Shown here piece by piece: positions 1 to 10,959 of a DNA stretch of 64,000 nucleotides. Below the pieces are notes generated by a model. It saw nothing but the letters and a program-made list of their open reading frames with translations, made no database searches and was not told the DNA's origin. Numbering within the stretch: the stretch's first letter is position 1; each line of letters opens with the position of its first letter. The position numbers were made by a program, and so were the translations under genes. The stretch is taken from the NCBI RefSeq assembly GCF_000711695.1, contig NW_013546996.1, forward strand, positions 106,906 through 170,905. The letters are read 5' to 3'. This DNA comes from Tilletiaria anomala UBC 951. Taxonomy: Eukaryota > Basidiomycota > Exobasidiomycetes > Georgefischeriales > Tilletiariaceae.

Positions 1-606
1 GTCCGTGACGGCGCTTTGGTCCTTCGAAGAAATGCCGAAGCTAGCCTGCTTCGGAAGAAGTGAACTTCCTAACGCTTCCTTGTGCTTCCTTTCCATCTCC
101 TCGGCGTCTTTGATTGCCTGCAGCCTCTCTTCCGACTCGCTGCGCAGAAATTGCCTCAGCAACAGCAACGTTTGTGCCTCATCCTCCTCCAGCCCGAACC
201 GTTTCCGCAATTCTTGGCCTATCTGTTTCTGTTTTGAATCGACTGGAATAGAGATTTGTGATCCATCGTATGATATCTGAAGCGTGTGGTTCTGGACTGT
301 CACTCCTGCGACCTTGCCCTTGGCCGACACATAGGCAGGATTGAACTGCCGCAGCGATTCGACGCGAGCTGTAAGTAAGCGGAAGAGTCGTTCTGGCTGC
401 AGTGACGCATCTGAAATCTCCAGTGCCTCATACATCTCGCGAAATGGACTAGTATACGCAAAAGGCCGTACAGATGGGTGCACGTCAGCCACACCAGGTC
501 GGTACGCACGGGAAAGCACAGCGCGTGTAAGATCGTTCCGTACTCACACCAGCACATCTTGATCGGCACCAGCATCCGCCAAGCCCTGCTGTGGCATCGA
601 AGCCAT
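1..606 (-). CDS. N-terminal part of a large nucleoporin-like protein (Nup192/Nup188 type), cut by the window edge
   Basis: Predicted exons are 548-606 and 1-448, with an intron at 449-547 (GTGAGT donor, ACTAG acceptor, CTGAC branch site). The start is the ATG at 606; a second in-frame ATG lies three codons on. The reading frame stays open to base 1, so the C-terminus lies outside the window. What is visible is about 168 residues, mostly helical and charged, with the pattern of a G-x-V-x-x-x-N strand followed by an acidic helix rich in Leu (around residues 90-125). That arrangement resembles the start of the Nup192/Nup205/Nup188 scaffold nucleoporins of the nuclear pore inner ring. The family call is tentative, since no diagnostic catalytic motif exists and only the N-terminus is present. 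It could be another large helical-repeat protein. It is divergent from NEP1. Confidence 0.4.
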
Positions 607-1027
607 CGTATTGAGGTTCAGCGCACCGCGGAGTGCCTTACCCGCGAGCTGAGGGTATAGAGTACGTTGCTACCTTCTTGTCAGGGCGATGTTCATGTCC
701 AATGTGTAGCAGTCGAAATGTGACTGACTACTTGTTCCAATGGATCCGAATGTCAATGCAACGAACGAATTATTTCTTTTTTGGTGCCGGGTTTGCGGTT
801 CCGCTCTTTTTTTGTCGCCGTCGTCCGAGAAAAGAAAGAATGCTCCCTCACGCCTCCCTCACATCTCGTTTTCCATTTGTGTTTTGTTCAGAGCTTTGCG
901 ATACATTACACGACCAGTCCAAGGGCAATCTCCTCGACGCATCTCCAGCAACGGCAGTTTGCTGCGTTAACCGAGCAGAGCAGCGCTTCAGCTCACTTGC
1001 AGCTATACTTTGTGTTTTCCCTACGTC
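607..1027. promoter_or_regulatory. Divergent intergenic region between the nucleoporin-like gene and NEP1
   Basis: About 420 bases with no credible gene. It holds a T-rich tract near 768-812 that could serve as a nucleosome-poor promoter element for NEP1, and no clear TATA box. Short open frames here overlap each other in several frames and look like chance. Confidence 0.4.
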
Positions 1028-2434
1028 ATGTCCTCGAACGAGGAATACAGCTCGGGGGAGGAGGACGCGCAGATGCCAGAGGCGCCGACCACTTCTTACC
1101 GCACTATCGCGCCGCTGCCGAACGCAAGCACCAGCAACACTGCATCTCCTTCTCCTGTTGCCGATCAGGACACTTCCATGGCCTCTGTTACGAGCAAAAA
1201 TGCTACGTCTGCGAATGAATATGCCGAGGCTAGCTCTCCCTCGATGAGTAGGAGCACTTCGTTCACCACTGCGAGTGCTAGCCGTGCCTCCGCCAACGCT
1301 TTCACTCCTCGCTCACCGCAGGCACAGGCTGCCGCCCAGGCGCAGCTCGCTTCCCAGCAGCAACAACAAGCTTCATCTTCTCGCTCACGCCACGCCCTCC
1401 CCGCCAAGCCGGATGCAGAGACAGTCAGCGGGACACAGAAACGTTCACGCGTGGAGCCCTCGCTCAACCCGGCCTTGCCCAAGGTGCCAAAGACTACAGT
1501 CGAGAAGGAAAACACACCTCGGCTGATCGTCGTCCTTGAACAGGCGTGCCTAGAGACATACAAGCTCTCCTCCGGTAGCGCAACGGCCGGGCCGTCCATG
1601 AATGGCTGGGGTTCCGGTTCAGGTACCATGGGCGGTGCTGGAGGCAGCGGCGGAGGCAGACGGAAGAACAAAGAGGGCGGAGACAAGTATGCGCTCCTCA
1701 ACTGCGATGACCATCAACGTGTCCTTGCAAAAATGGGGCGGGACATTGCGGAAGCGCGTCCAGATATTACCCATCAGGTGAGTGAGAATACGGATTACTT
1801 CACTTCGTTCCCTGGAACCTAACTCCCTAGCACTTGCGTTTACTACATCGCCCGACTGAGCAGTGTCTGTTAACCCTGCTCGACTCACCCTTGAACAAAT
1901 CAGGCTTCCTGCAAGTTTACATCCACACGGCTAAAGGTGTCCTGATTGAAGTGAACCCACACGTTCGCATTCCACGAACCTTCAAGCGCTTCTCTGGTCT
2001 GATGGTCCAGCTCCTGCACAAGCTCTCCATCCGGTCTGTACAGGGATCGGAAAAGCTGCTAAAAGTCATCCGGAACCCAGTGACTGACCACTTTCCCAGC
2101 AACACGCACAAGATCACCCTGTCTCACAACGCACCCGTACAGAGGCTTTCAACGTACCTGCCCACTGTGCCGAAGGACCACTCGATCGCAGTATTCGTTG
2201 GCGCTATGGCGCACGGAGCAGACACTTTTGCTGATGGGATAGTCGACGAGAAGATCTCCATCAGTGAATACAGCTTGAGTGCCAGTGTCGCGTGTGGTAA
2301 AGTGAGTGCTACCAATTTGCAGCTAGGTTCCTACCGTTCCTACCCTCGCCGAGGTTGTCTCAGAGCCTTGCTAAATTATCTTTGCCTCTCTGCAGTTCTG
2401 CTGTGGTCTGGAAGAATTCTGGGGTGTTGTTTGA
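1028..2434 (+). CDS. EMG1: 18S rRNA pseudouridine N1-methyltransferase Nep1/Emg1
   Basis: Exons are 1028-1777, 1864-2301 and 2396-2434, giving 408 residues. Both introns have GTGAGT donors and CAG acceptors. From about residue 225 the protein follows the Nep1 family almost block by block: [62 protein letters not shown] and the C-terminal FCCGLEEFW. Nep1 is a SPOUT-fold enzyme that methylates the hypermodified pseudouridine of 18S rRNA (N1 position) and is needed for 40S subunit assembly in the nucleolus. Usual family length is about 250 residues; here an extra N-terminal region of roughly 200 residues is acidic at first, then Ser/Ala/Gln-rich and probably disordered. The ATG at 1028 is the first in frame. 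It is convergent with the PDI gene downstream. Confidence 0.95.
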
Positions 2435-2951
2435 TCCTTAAAATTCGGTCACATAAACAAGATTTTACAGAGAGAAAGACGTAGCACGGCTTCCATCCTC
2501 ATCCCGTGCCGCACTCAGACTCTCTCTCTCTTCGTAAATGTATTAAATAGTAAGACAGTCACCTGACCGCGTTCTCGTGCGCCTAGGGATGTCGCCCGAA
2601 GATAAAAGAACTAAGTGGCGCACTATCTCAATCTTTCCCACGCGGGCACCGAAAGGTGAACACGCTCACTTGGCTCAACTCTGGCATACACAGCGCAATC
2701 AGCTCAGTGCAACACGAACGTCGTGCTTCCGCAATGTCTTTGTTTATTTAAGGAGCTCGGTCTGGATAAGTGGAGCGATGCAAGATGGTATGCCATCTCT
2801 TCCGCCTTTGGGTCCGCTCTGACGCTTATAAGCCCTGCCGGACCCCGAAGGGCCGTGACAAGGCAGGTGTGCCAGATGTGTACTTTCATTGGGCTTCAAG
2901 ATGCATACGTGGTAACCCTGGCCATTCGCACTTGAAAAGGTTATAAAGGTA
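2435..2951. other. Convergent intergenic region, NEP1 and PDI 3' ends
   Basis: About 520 bases between two stop codons on opposite strands. I see no gene. It should hold the 3' untranslated regions and poly(A) signals of both neighbours; an A-rich stretch lies just after the NEP1 stop (2439-2476). Confidence 0.4.
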
Positions 2952-5217
2952 TCAGTCCAACTTGCAGTTCGAAGCAGTTGGCAAAAGCGGCTGTCGATCT
3001 TTCTGCGTATTCGCCGCCACGCGGCGCAAGAACGAGAAGAAGGCCGCGGCAAAGACCACCAAAAGCGCCAAGCTGAGCCATGGGTGCCTTGAAACGGTCA
3101 CGACGATCGATGCTACGGCCCCGCCTGCAACCTCAAAGCCCCTGTCAATGTAGGTCTTGCTGCTTTTCGCTCGCACCCGCCCCTGCGACACGGCCTCAAT
3201 CCCATGGAAGAGCGACGCCTCGTCCAGCCACGGCCTGCCGCGCGCTGCAGCGGGAGAGTCCGACGGCAATTCGTAGTATTGCAGCCGGCTGCCTTCAACG
3301 AGCACGACCTGGGGAACATCCACGGGGCGGATCTTGTAGTCTGCAAGAGGAGAATGAAAAGCCCATCTTAATCACCGTCCAGCCTCAGGGTATCGTAGAG
3401 ACAAGGTGCAAACGCTGATGCTCACAGGTCTTGATCGCAGTCGCCCATCGGTCGGCATCGATCCATGCAAAAAGTATCTTCTCTTTGACCTTTGGATGTG
3501 AGGAGCTGCGCCATTTCCGAGCGAGTTTTTCGAATAGTTTCAACTCAAGCGCCCGCTCCTCTGAACCGGACCCCGTGCCGACAACATTGCCACCATGGTG
3601 CACGTCTGAGAGTGCCGCAAGCACGACGAGTGCTTTTGCGTCATCTATGCACCAGCATAACGGAGGACGGGGCAGTCAGTTATGGACTTGTTCAAGAGGC
3701 CACGAGGAGGACGTACTGTAAATGACATCAGCAAACGTAGTTCCAATGAGCTCGGAGACAGTTGGGAATCGCTCAGCGTTCAGCCAAGCTGCGACCTGCT
3801 GGACCGCCTTCTCGTCGCTTAGCGTGCTACTGATAGAAGATGGGTAAAACCTGCTGACGGGAACTTCATGGTTATGATCCTTGAATACGAGCAGACCCGA
3901 TTGGGCGCCGGCACTGGCTGGACTCGAGCTCTTGCTGACGTGCAAGTAGGAGGCGTAGCGTTGGATAAGCGTTGCATCAGACGTGCGGAAAGCGTATGTC
4001 TGTTTGCTCATCAGGAAGGACGATGCTTCCTCGACGATGTCCTGCACAGGCAGCAGATTGTGAGCTTGCGAGCTTTTACCTGGTACACAGCTGCGCTGAA
4101 CTTACCTGCTCTCTTTGCGGCGTCTCAGGCGAGAAGAGGTACAGAAAGTACACATCATGGTCCTTTGCAATGCGTTCAATGTCATCATGACCGATTTCCT
4201 TCAGCCCGCTATTGCTGCCCGCCTTGATTGCCCACTCGAGCATCGCCTCATGACTGCGACCTCCGCGGTACTCTGTGGCGCGCCCATTGTTGAACATCCT
4301 GAGCGTCGGGAAGCTCTGCACGCCATACTTGACGCAAGTCTCCCTGTGCGCTACGCAGTCCACCTCGATGACATTAACCTTGCCTTTCAGAGTCTCAGAG
4401 AGTTTCTGGTATGCCGGAGCCATGGCTTTGCAGTGCGGGCACCATGGCGCGAAGAATTTGACAAAGGATGGGCCTTGCCTGCTCTCTTTTGAGAGGAAAC
4501 GTTCCAGAGCAGCATCGTCAGGAATGGGCGGGCTGCCAAACTTGGTCAAGGTGCCGGCTTGATTCGGGCTTACCGGGCCAATTGGCGCAGTAGGTGCTGG
4601 TGGAGGTGGAGCGGCGGGTGAGGCTCCTGCTGCGTCTCCAGCAGCAGGCGACTTAGCAGAAGTGGCAGGTTTCGACGATGGTAATGGATGAGGTTCATCA
4701 GAGACGCCCTTTAATTTTCGGAACGCTGCAGCTTCGCGGTCAACGTAGCTGACAAGGTCGAGATATTCGCGTTTGCCTTGATATTGCGTTTTGCTCTTGC
4801 TGCCCTCGACATATGTAAAGAGTCTGGGCGTTTCCGTAATTCCTTCCCCAACACAGAGGTCTGTAGAAATGCTGCAGTCCACTTGAGCGAAGTTAAATGG
4901 CGCATTTGGGTAATCGGTGCTCAGCGATGCCTTGTACTTCACGAGCTGCTCCCAAGTAGGCAAGAAATCGGAGCTTTTGGTCTTCGACGAGAAAAACTCG
5001 ATCAGCCTAAGGGGAGTTGGGATGTGAGAAGGTTAGGCTTGGAGCGAGTAGGAAGGGCATTGCGCGCAACTAACCAGGCTCCTTTCGACACTGAACTTTG
5101 CCAATCGGCATCGCTAAGCTTCAATAGTCCTTCTCTAGTGACCAAACTTGTGGAACAAGATCCGCCGGTGGCCAGCACGAGCTGAAGCCCTGCAGCTAGT
5201 AACAGCGATCTCCTCAT
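2952..5217 (-). CDS. Membrane-anchored protein disulfide isomerase (TMX/Eps1-like)
   Basis: Exons are 5075-5217, 4106-5006, 3717-4041, 3426-3644 and 2952-3340, giving 658 residues. Residues 1-22 are a signal peptide (MRRSLLLAAG start). A first thioredoxin-like domain follows (about 35-150) but lacks a CxxC pair. After a Pro/Ala-rich linker comes a second thioredoxin domain with the active site FFAPWCPHCKAMAP (Cys near 236 and 239). Two further thioredoxin-like segments without CxxC precede one transmembrane helix near residues 612-633 and a short polar cytosolic tail. By family knowledge such proteins catalyse disulfide exchange in the ER lumen while held in the membrane. The CPHC site is less usual than CGHC and is seen in membrane PDIs such as yeast Eps1. 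Exact orthology to Eps1 or metazoan TMX3 is inference. Confidence 0.85.
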
Positions 5218-5768
5218 CGTTGTAATGATTCGTCGCGGCCGTGTTGGACGAACTCAGGCTGCTGTTCTCTTTCATCGGCTGCCTAAGCGTCCATCGACAT
5301 CCGATCCTTTCAATCGGAAATGCTGAAGTATGTATTCACGAATTTCATTGCTACCTTCAACATTCAATAACAGAATGTGGCTCCGCCTCGCCTTCTTTCT
5401 TTTTAGGGTAAATATATAATAAAGAAGATACCAAAAATTGAAAATGATTCATTCGAACGTCCACGATCACCTCGTTTCCGGACTCCAGTCCCCAAACAGG
5501 GGACGCTGCCGAACGATTGTTGCAGTACACCCCAATGTCGGGCCTTCGATGAGAGGAGGTGCGGAAGCTTTCGTCAAGCCTCTCTTCCTGTTTCCTATCT
5601 TTATCTGCAGCATGCTTTGCTACACCCTCAGTTCAGGATTAATGTTAAAACGTTGTAGAGACGATTGAACGACGGAGCATTTAAGCAATCAGCACGGTCA
5701 ATCAGGTGACAGGTCCTATTGGGCATGCGGGGCGCAGACCATCGAAATCCCGGACACAGCAATATGGC
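5218..5768. promoter_or_regulatory. Upstream region of the PDI gene
   Basis: About 550 bases between the start of the PDI gene and the end of the NR2C2AP-like gene, both on the minus strand. An AT-rich patch at 5404-5434 includes a TATATAATAAAG-like core that could serve as a TATA element. No gene is supported here. Confidence 0.35.
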
Positions 5769-6380
5769 TCATGTTCGACTACCATACAGCTCAACACCGT
5801 AGAGAGTGATTCTTCCAAAGCCGTCTGCACTACCGTTCAACAACAACCTCAATATTCGCGCCGAGCTATTGTGCTTCGATGGCGGTATTCTGGAGTGATG
5901 CGACACAGTAAATTCTCTCAGTACCACTTCAACATCCTATGGCCCATGCAGAGGGAAGGAACATGCTCACAAGAACTCCTGCCTTGCATTTGAGTCCTCC
6001 GGCCAGAATTCTGCCAGCTGGTGCCAGCTGCTACGCTCTTCCTCACCCACCCCTACGGGGGCCTGAGCCTTGGCCAACAGCAGGACCCCTAGTGCACTAT
6101 ACCCTCCCTGGAAAGTGAGAACTAGACTCTCCAGCTTCTGTAGTTGCACAGCAGCAGTTTCATCTTCTTCAGCGTCCGAAAGCCCTTCGTTGTCGTCAGT
6201 GTCAACGTCGGACCGTAAAGTGAAAGTGAGCGAGTGCCGTGCAGATGATGGGTCCGCTTCGGAAGAAGGAGAGCCAGCGGATGTCCAGCTCGTCTCAGGT
6301 GAGCCATCGACAAGGGCATATGCCTCTCTGGAGAGCCCAGACGATGCCCTGTAAGACGGGTCAGAAAGGGCAGTGTACAT
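5769..6380 (-). CDS. NR2C2AP (TRA16)-like galactose-binding-fold protein
   Basis: Exons are 5971-6380 and 5769-5916, giving 185 residues with a 54-nt intron. The ATG at 6380 has an in-frame TGA five codons upstream. The protein matches the small NR2C2-associated protein family in order: an N-terminal DGSPETSWTSAG block, the strand LVLTFQGGYSAL, then EFWPEDSNARQEF, and after the intron a strand pair ending ADGFGRITLYGVELYG. Human NR2C2AP is about 139 residues; here an acidic Ser/Asp-rich insert (about residues 40-75) explains most of the extra length. The fold is an F5/8-type (discoidin-like) beta sandwich. In animals the protein binds the nuclear receptor NR2C2, which fungi lack, so its fungal role is unknown. 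Without the second exon the frame would stop at 5967 and lose the last conserved strands. It is divergent from DUS4. Confidence 0.75.
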
Positions 6381-6911
6381 TAAGTCGATCAATCACGATT
6401 GCTCTCAATGGCTCGTGATCATTTGTGCACATATAGCTCACTTGACCAATGTGCCCTTCCCGAACAGATTGACCGCCGGCATTTTCTAATCGCTTCTGTT
6501 CTCGTTCAGAGGGCGAGAAGACCAGCTAAAACTGCTGTTTCCGTTTCGCACGTTCCATGGAACGAAGGCATCGCAGCGTGTAGAGGAATAGCAACCTGAA
6601 GGACCATTGTACAGAGAACTGGAACCCCCAGAGTCTAAGCCTCAAAAAACTATTCGAACAGAAAAAAAAGAAAGGAGAGCAGGAGCCCACTCCGTTCCAA
6701 TTTCATGATTGGCTTTGAGTACCGTCTGGATCATAATCTTTAAGACTGGTGCCACCATAAGTGACACGCAGCGCTGAGGCCGACACGTTCGTTTGGGTCG
6801 GTCGGGCAGGAGCCTTACCTTGCATTACCTTATTGTACCTCCACAGCGTTACTTCCCTCGGCCGGCTGCTCCAAGAGAATCTGGCAAGCACAGCATCAAG
6901 TTTGCGTCAAG
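6381..6911. promoter_or_regulatory. Divergent promoter region of the NR2C2AP-like gene and DUS4
   Basis: About 530 bases with no supported gene. An A-rich tract at 6660-6680 is the only compositional feature seen. The region should hold promoters for both flanking genes. Confidence 0.35.
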
Positions 6912-8672
6912 ATGACGCATGACCCGGAAGACGACCTCCCGCAGTACCTCTGCACATCCATCGCCGTGCCGTTCGACGGCAGTGCGTCTGACGATAGTGG
7001 GGTGCCGGCCTACCAGCACGTGCCGGCGCCCGAACTGCTGCTCCGCTACCCTGATGCTATCAACATCTGCGCGCCGATGGTGCGCTACTCGAAGCATGCT
7101 TTCCGCGCACTCGTGTCGCAGTACAACGTCCAGATCTCGACTACCCCGATGATTCTCGCGCAAGAATTCAGCCGGAGCGCAATCGCAAGGGACGCCGATT
7201 TCAGCACTTCTCCCTATGAACGAGGGTACTTTTCCTTCACGAAGGGGCGAAGCGCAAAATTGGACCGGGGAGTGCACGGCTCGCGACCAGAGCTGGTACG
7301 TGGATCGTTGATCTGCCAGATGGCCGCAAATAATGGCGCCCAATTGGCCGATGCTGCTGAATTGGTCGCCCCATTCGTCGACGGCATCGACCTGAATTGC
7401 GGTTGGTGAGTGTGATTACCGCTCACGAAACGGGGCTTGTTGCGTTTACCAATTCGCTCAATGTCCACTTCCCCCTTTATTCTTCTCGCCCACGTTTGGC
7501 TTGCAGCCCACAGCCATGGGCCTACAGCGAAGGAATTGGGTCCGCACTCTTGAGACAGCCGGACAAGGTCCGTGACATGGTGCGGGCTGTCAAAGGCCGA
7601 CTGGGCGAAGGTTTTTGCATGAGCGTCAAAATTCGTGTCGACTCGGATTTGAAGTGCGTACCGAGTCTACCTCATCTGGATACAATGTCACGGAGACATT
7701 GCCCTTGCTAACCGCTTGCCACTCAACTTTCCGGGTCAACGCCGTCGCTCTGCTATGTCCCATCATCAATGTGATCTCAGGTTGACCGACCAGCTGGTAC
7801 GCACAGCGCTGCACGCTGGCGCCTCAATCCTTTCGATCCACGGCCGAACACGGCATCAAGCTTCCGAGTCGCATCCTGTGAATCTCGACACGATTCGCTT
7901 CGCCGTCGACGCCGCTCGCTCGTGCGGAAACCAAACGGCCTGCGCCTCTGGATCTACCGCTTCGCTCGCATCTGTGGAGGGGTCGCAGAGTGTGGATGGC
8001 GCAAAGGCGGGTCAAGCGGCTGGTACAGACGATTCCGAGCCCTCACTGCCGGGCCGCACCGAATGGAACTTCGATGGCGGCGGAGCAGGCGGAGCCGTGC
8101 CATGCGTAGCGAATGGGGACGTCTGGAGCTTGCTCGAGGCGCGCGAATGGCGGCGCCGCACCACCGCCGAGGGCATAATGAGCGCGAGAGGGTTGCTCGC
8201 CAATCCGGTCAGTCTGAATCGAAGTCAGAAGAGCGCTGCCGCTTGCCAAGCTCGCTGACCTTCTTGTGAAATTCCACTCTGCCCGGATCCAGGCGCTCTT
8301 TTCGGGGTATAAGCACACGCCGCATGAAGCGGTGCGCGAGTTCGTAGCGCTTTCGCTGGCGTGGGGCCTGCCATACCCTTTATTCCAGTGAGTCACGCTG
8401 TGTGCTTGTAGCAGGAACAGAAGACAAGCTTAGACAGTCTATATTCGCCGAATCTTATCATCTACCTCCCGCGACGAATCAACAGACGCCACATCGCTTA
8501 CATGCTCGAAGGCCAGGTTCAGAGACAGGAGGCCATCCACTTCAACGCGCTCGGTTCGGCTGCGGCCGTCATTGACTGGTTGACGGAGAATGAGATATTC
8601 CCGCCTGACCATGGCCCGCTTACATTCGATTCGACCGTTGCCGCTAAGCGCTTGCGTTCTGCTATAATATAG
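6912..8672 (+). CDS. DUS4: tRNA-dihydrouridine synthase Dus4
   Basis: Exons are 6912-7405, 7507-7653, 7781-8207, 8293-8387 and 8438-8672, giving 465 residues. Family blocks appear in order: NICAPMVRYSK, TPMILAQEFSRSAIARDADF, DGIDLNCGCPQPWAYSEGIG, SVKIRVDSDLK, LSIHGRTRHQ, VANGDVWS and MSARGLLANP. This is the FMN TIM-barrel of Dus4, which reduces uridines at position 20a/20b of the tRNA D loop using NADPH. The catalytic Cys of GCPQ is residue 165, and its codon is split by the first intron. An extra Ser/Gly/Ala-rich insert of about 45 residues sits before the VANGDV strand and is likely a surface loop. The last intron is only 50 nt. The C-terminal exon carries conserved helices ending with a TAG at 8670. 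The start at 6912 is the first ATG in frame. Confidence 0.93.
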
Positions 8673-8915
8673 ATGCAAAGGAGGACGAGCCAACAGATGA
8701 CTTTCCATGCACTGTCTCAGCCAACAGATGGCCTTCCTTGCCGTGTCTCCTGCTGTACTACATGATGCATTTTCACCCTCCTAGCCCCGCACCTTCCTTT
8801 TGCCTTTGCGTCTCCACTTCGAAGTATGTTGCGTCACGTACGCTCAGCTGCCACTCCATACATCTGAATTCTGCGACTTCCGCCATCTCTACTTCGACTA
8901 TCCGCCTACATCCCC

Positions 8916-9895
8916 TCAATCCTTTCTCTTGTCGCTCACGTTACCCGTCGCCTTGGCCAACTCGTCCGACAAGCGATTGTACTCCTTTTGCTGCTGCGCA
9001 GTCTGCTTTTTGAGCGTCTCGATCTCCGTCTTGTACTTTTGCTCGCCTGAAGGCGTCAACGCTGCGCCCCCCTTTTTGAGCGCGACCAGCTCCTCCTGCA
9101 CGTTGATGAGGTCAAGGATGAGCGAGTAGGTGCGTGAGAGGATCCTACGGGAAATTTGTACGCAGTCCGACGGGGGGCGGGAGTAATGGTCAGCTGCTCG
9201 GCTGCTAAATTGGCGCTGTCTAACTCATCGGCCAAACTTACAAGCTCAAGAAGAGTGTGAAACCTGTGAGGTACATGTTCCTCTGAGCGTAGAATTTGCG
9301 CGCAGCGTAGTTGACACCGCCCATGAGGGCTTCGGAGATACGGCCCTCGCGCTTCTCCTTGTCTTCCTGGACAGCCTTGAGCATCCGCTGAACTGCGTCG
9401 ATGAACAGGACCCCAACGAATCTGGGAAAGAGAGGGGGAACGAGTGCGTCAGCTTTCCTATCCTCCATCTTCGCTTTTCATGCCACACCGAAAACAGGAC
9501 GCACATGAAGGTGATCTTGAGAGCATACTGGATCTGCGCAACGATGGGGTTGGTCGCAAGGAAGTGGAAGAGCTTTCTGCGCCAGGTGAAGGGAAGCGGG
9601 ATCTGTTCGTCGTCATTAATGCGAGTAGTTGTGAAATGGAGCGCGTCAGCGTTTCTGCTGTCTTGTGTATGGTGCTCGAACAGCGATATGGCAACACGCA
9701 CGATCAAGACGAAGAACATGGACATCTCCAGGACCAAAAGGCCGAAGACGACTGGCGAGCAAAGGTGGGACGCAGCGCATGTAAGAAAACGGATGCGCTC
9801 GGGGAAGCTCTGCAGATGAACGCGGCCAAGTTCCTGTGCATCCTGGGCTCTGCAGATGCAGTGGTGCATGACTCACTGGAGTAGTAGAGCGTCAT
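8916..9895 (-). CDS. BAP31/Yet-family endoplasmic reticulum membrane protein
   Basis: Exons are 9877-9895, 9702-9751, 9505-9602, 9242-9421 and 8916-9144, giving 191 residues. The first exon codes only MTLYYS plus one base. The protein has three hydrophobic helices (about 5-25, 45-70 and 105-125), the block LFIDAVQRMLK, the highly typical FYAQRNMYLTGFTLFLSL, and a C-terminal Lys/Glu/Gln coiled coil. These are features of BAP31 in animals and Yet1/Yet3 in yeast, which act as export or quality-control adaptors for membrane proteins in the ER. The protein ends KRKD, close to but not a strict KKxx retrieval signal. Joining at GTGCGT (9701) gives an IPL segment as in animal BAP31; reading through would insert about 30 unrelated residues. 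It is convergent with DUS4. Confidence 0.87.
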
Positions 9896-10959
9896 GGTAG
9901 CCAGAGGGACTGCGCTGCGTCGTTAGATACTACGGGGCCACGAGATCGGCTGTCTGCCAATGTGCGAGCGATGATCAAACCCTGATCACTGAATTCCGTC
10001 GATGTCGCTTTTGCCGACAAGCTGTCCTACCCCTGGTTCGATGGTGGCCAAAGGTGCACAGTTCGTTGTGGAACGCGTCGAGAACAACATGTGGTCGCAT
10101 GTGGGCATTCCAAACCGTGTGGAGAACTGGTCACGACGTTGTTGTGCGCAGCGCTGGCCATCTCGTCTCCATGCATATTCTGCGGCCAGATTTAGGTTGA
10201 CGAGCGAAGAGTGTGGTGCGGATGGCTCGAGCGCTCGACGAAGCAGAAGAGAGCCCTGGTTCCGAGTCGTGCCCCAGGAAAGAGCATCGGATGCTAACCC
10301 TACTCTTCATTGCTATTTGATTGCACTAATATCCCCCTATTCAGGCCATCAATGTCTCCTTCACTGTCTTGAATGGGAATTGGTAAGATCTGAGCCGCTG
10401 CGCTCAAACGTCGAATCCCGATTCTCGGTAACCATGTGCAAAGACGGACAGTGTTGCATTTCGAAGGAGACACACGTGTATTTCACATGTCTACATTGCT
10501 ATGCTACATTGTATGTATCTAATTTGCAGGTAGCTTGCACGTTGAACGCGGATTAGCGAGATGTTCAAATGATGCGTGATGGTGCGTGTGGCCGAGCTCG
10601 GACTAGCCAGCAAGCAAGCACGGAGACTGTCGGTGGAAGCAATGATAGGGTGGAGGGTCAAGTGACTGCGAATGACGTGTACAAGCAGCCTAAGGGTGAA
10701 GTGGTCTGCAAGTGCGGTTGCGATGGCCGTAATTGGTTTGGACCATGTGCATGAGTGGAGCGTCCAGATTTTGTTGCATGAGCCAGGTACATGCGCGATT
10801 TCGATGCAGATGCTGCAGCCGCGCGAGTTGCAGGATCCACGATGCAGGGTTGTAGAAGCGAAGGATGCAAGGGATGCAGGGGATGAGTTGGATGTATGTG
10901 CTAACTATTCGGGGGTCGTACTTCGAGCTAAGTGCATGGGCACGGACGACACTCTTGGC
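9896..10959. other. Intergenic region upstream of the BAP31-like gene
   Basis: About 1.06 kb. The longest open frame starts with ATG at 10002 on the plus strand and runs 184 codons to 10556. Its protein is Cys/Ser/Arg-rich, matches nothing I know, and has no clear intron or domain, so I do not call it a gene. The promoter of the BAP31-like gene should lie at the left end. Confidence 0.35.

Noticed and set aside
10002-10556. 184-codon plus-strand open frame with ATG.
   Set aside because: No recognisable domain, odd composition, and it lies in the upstream region of a well-supported gene; kept only as a note in the intergenic entry.
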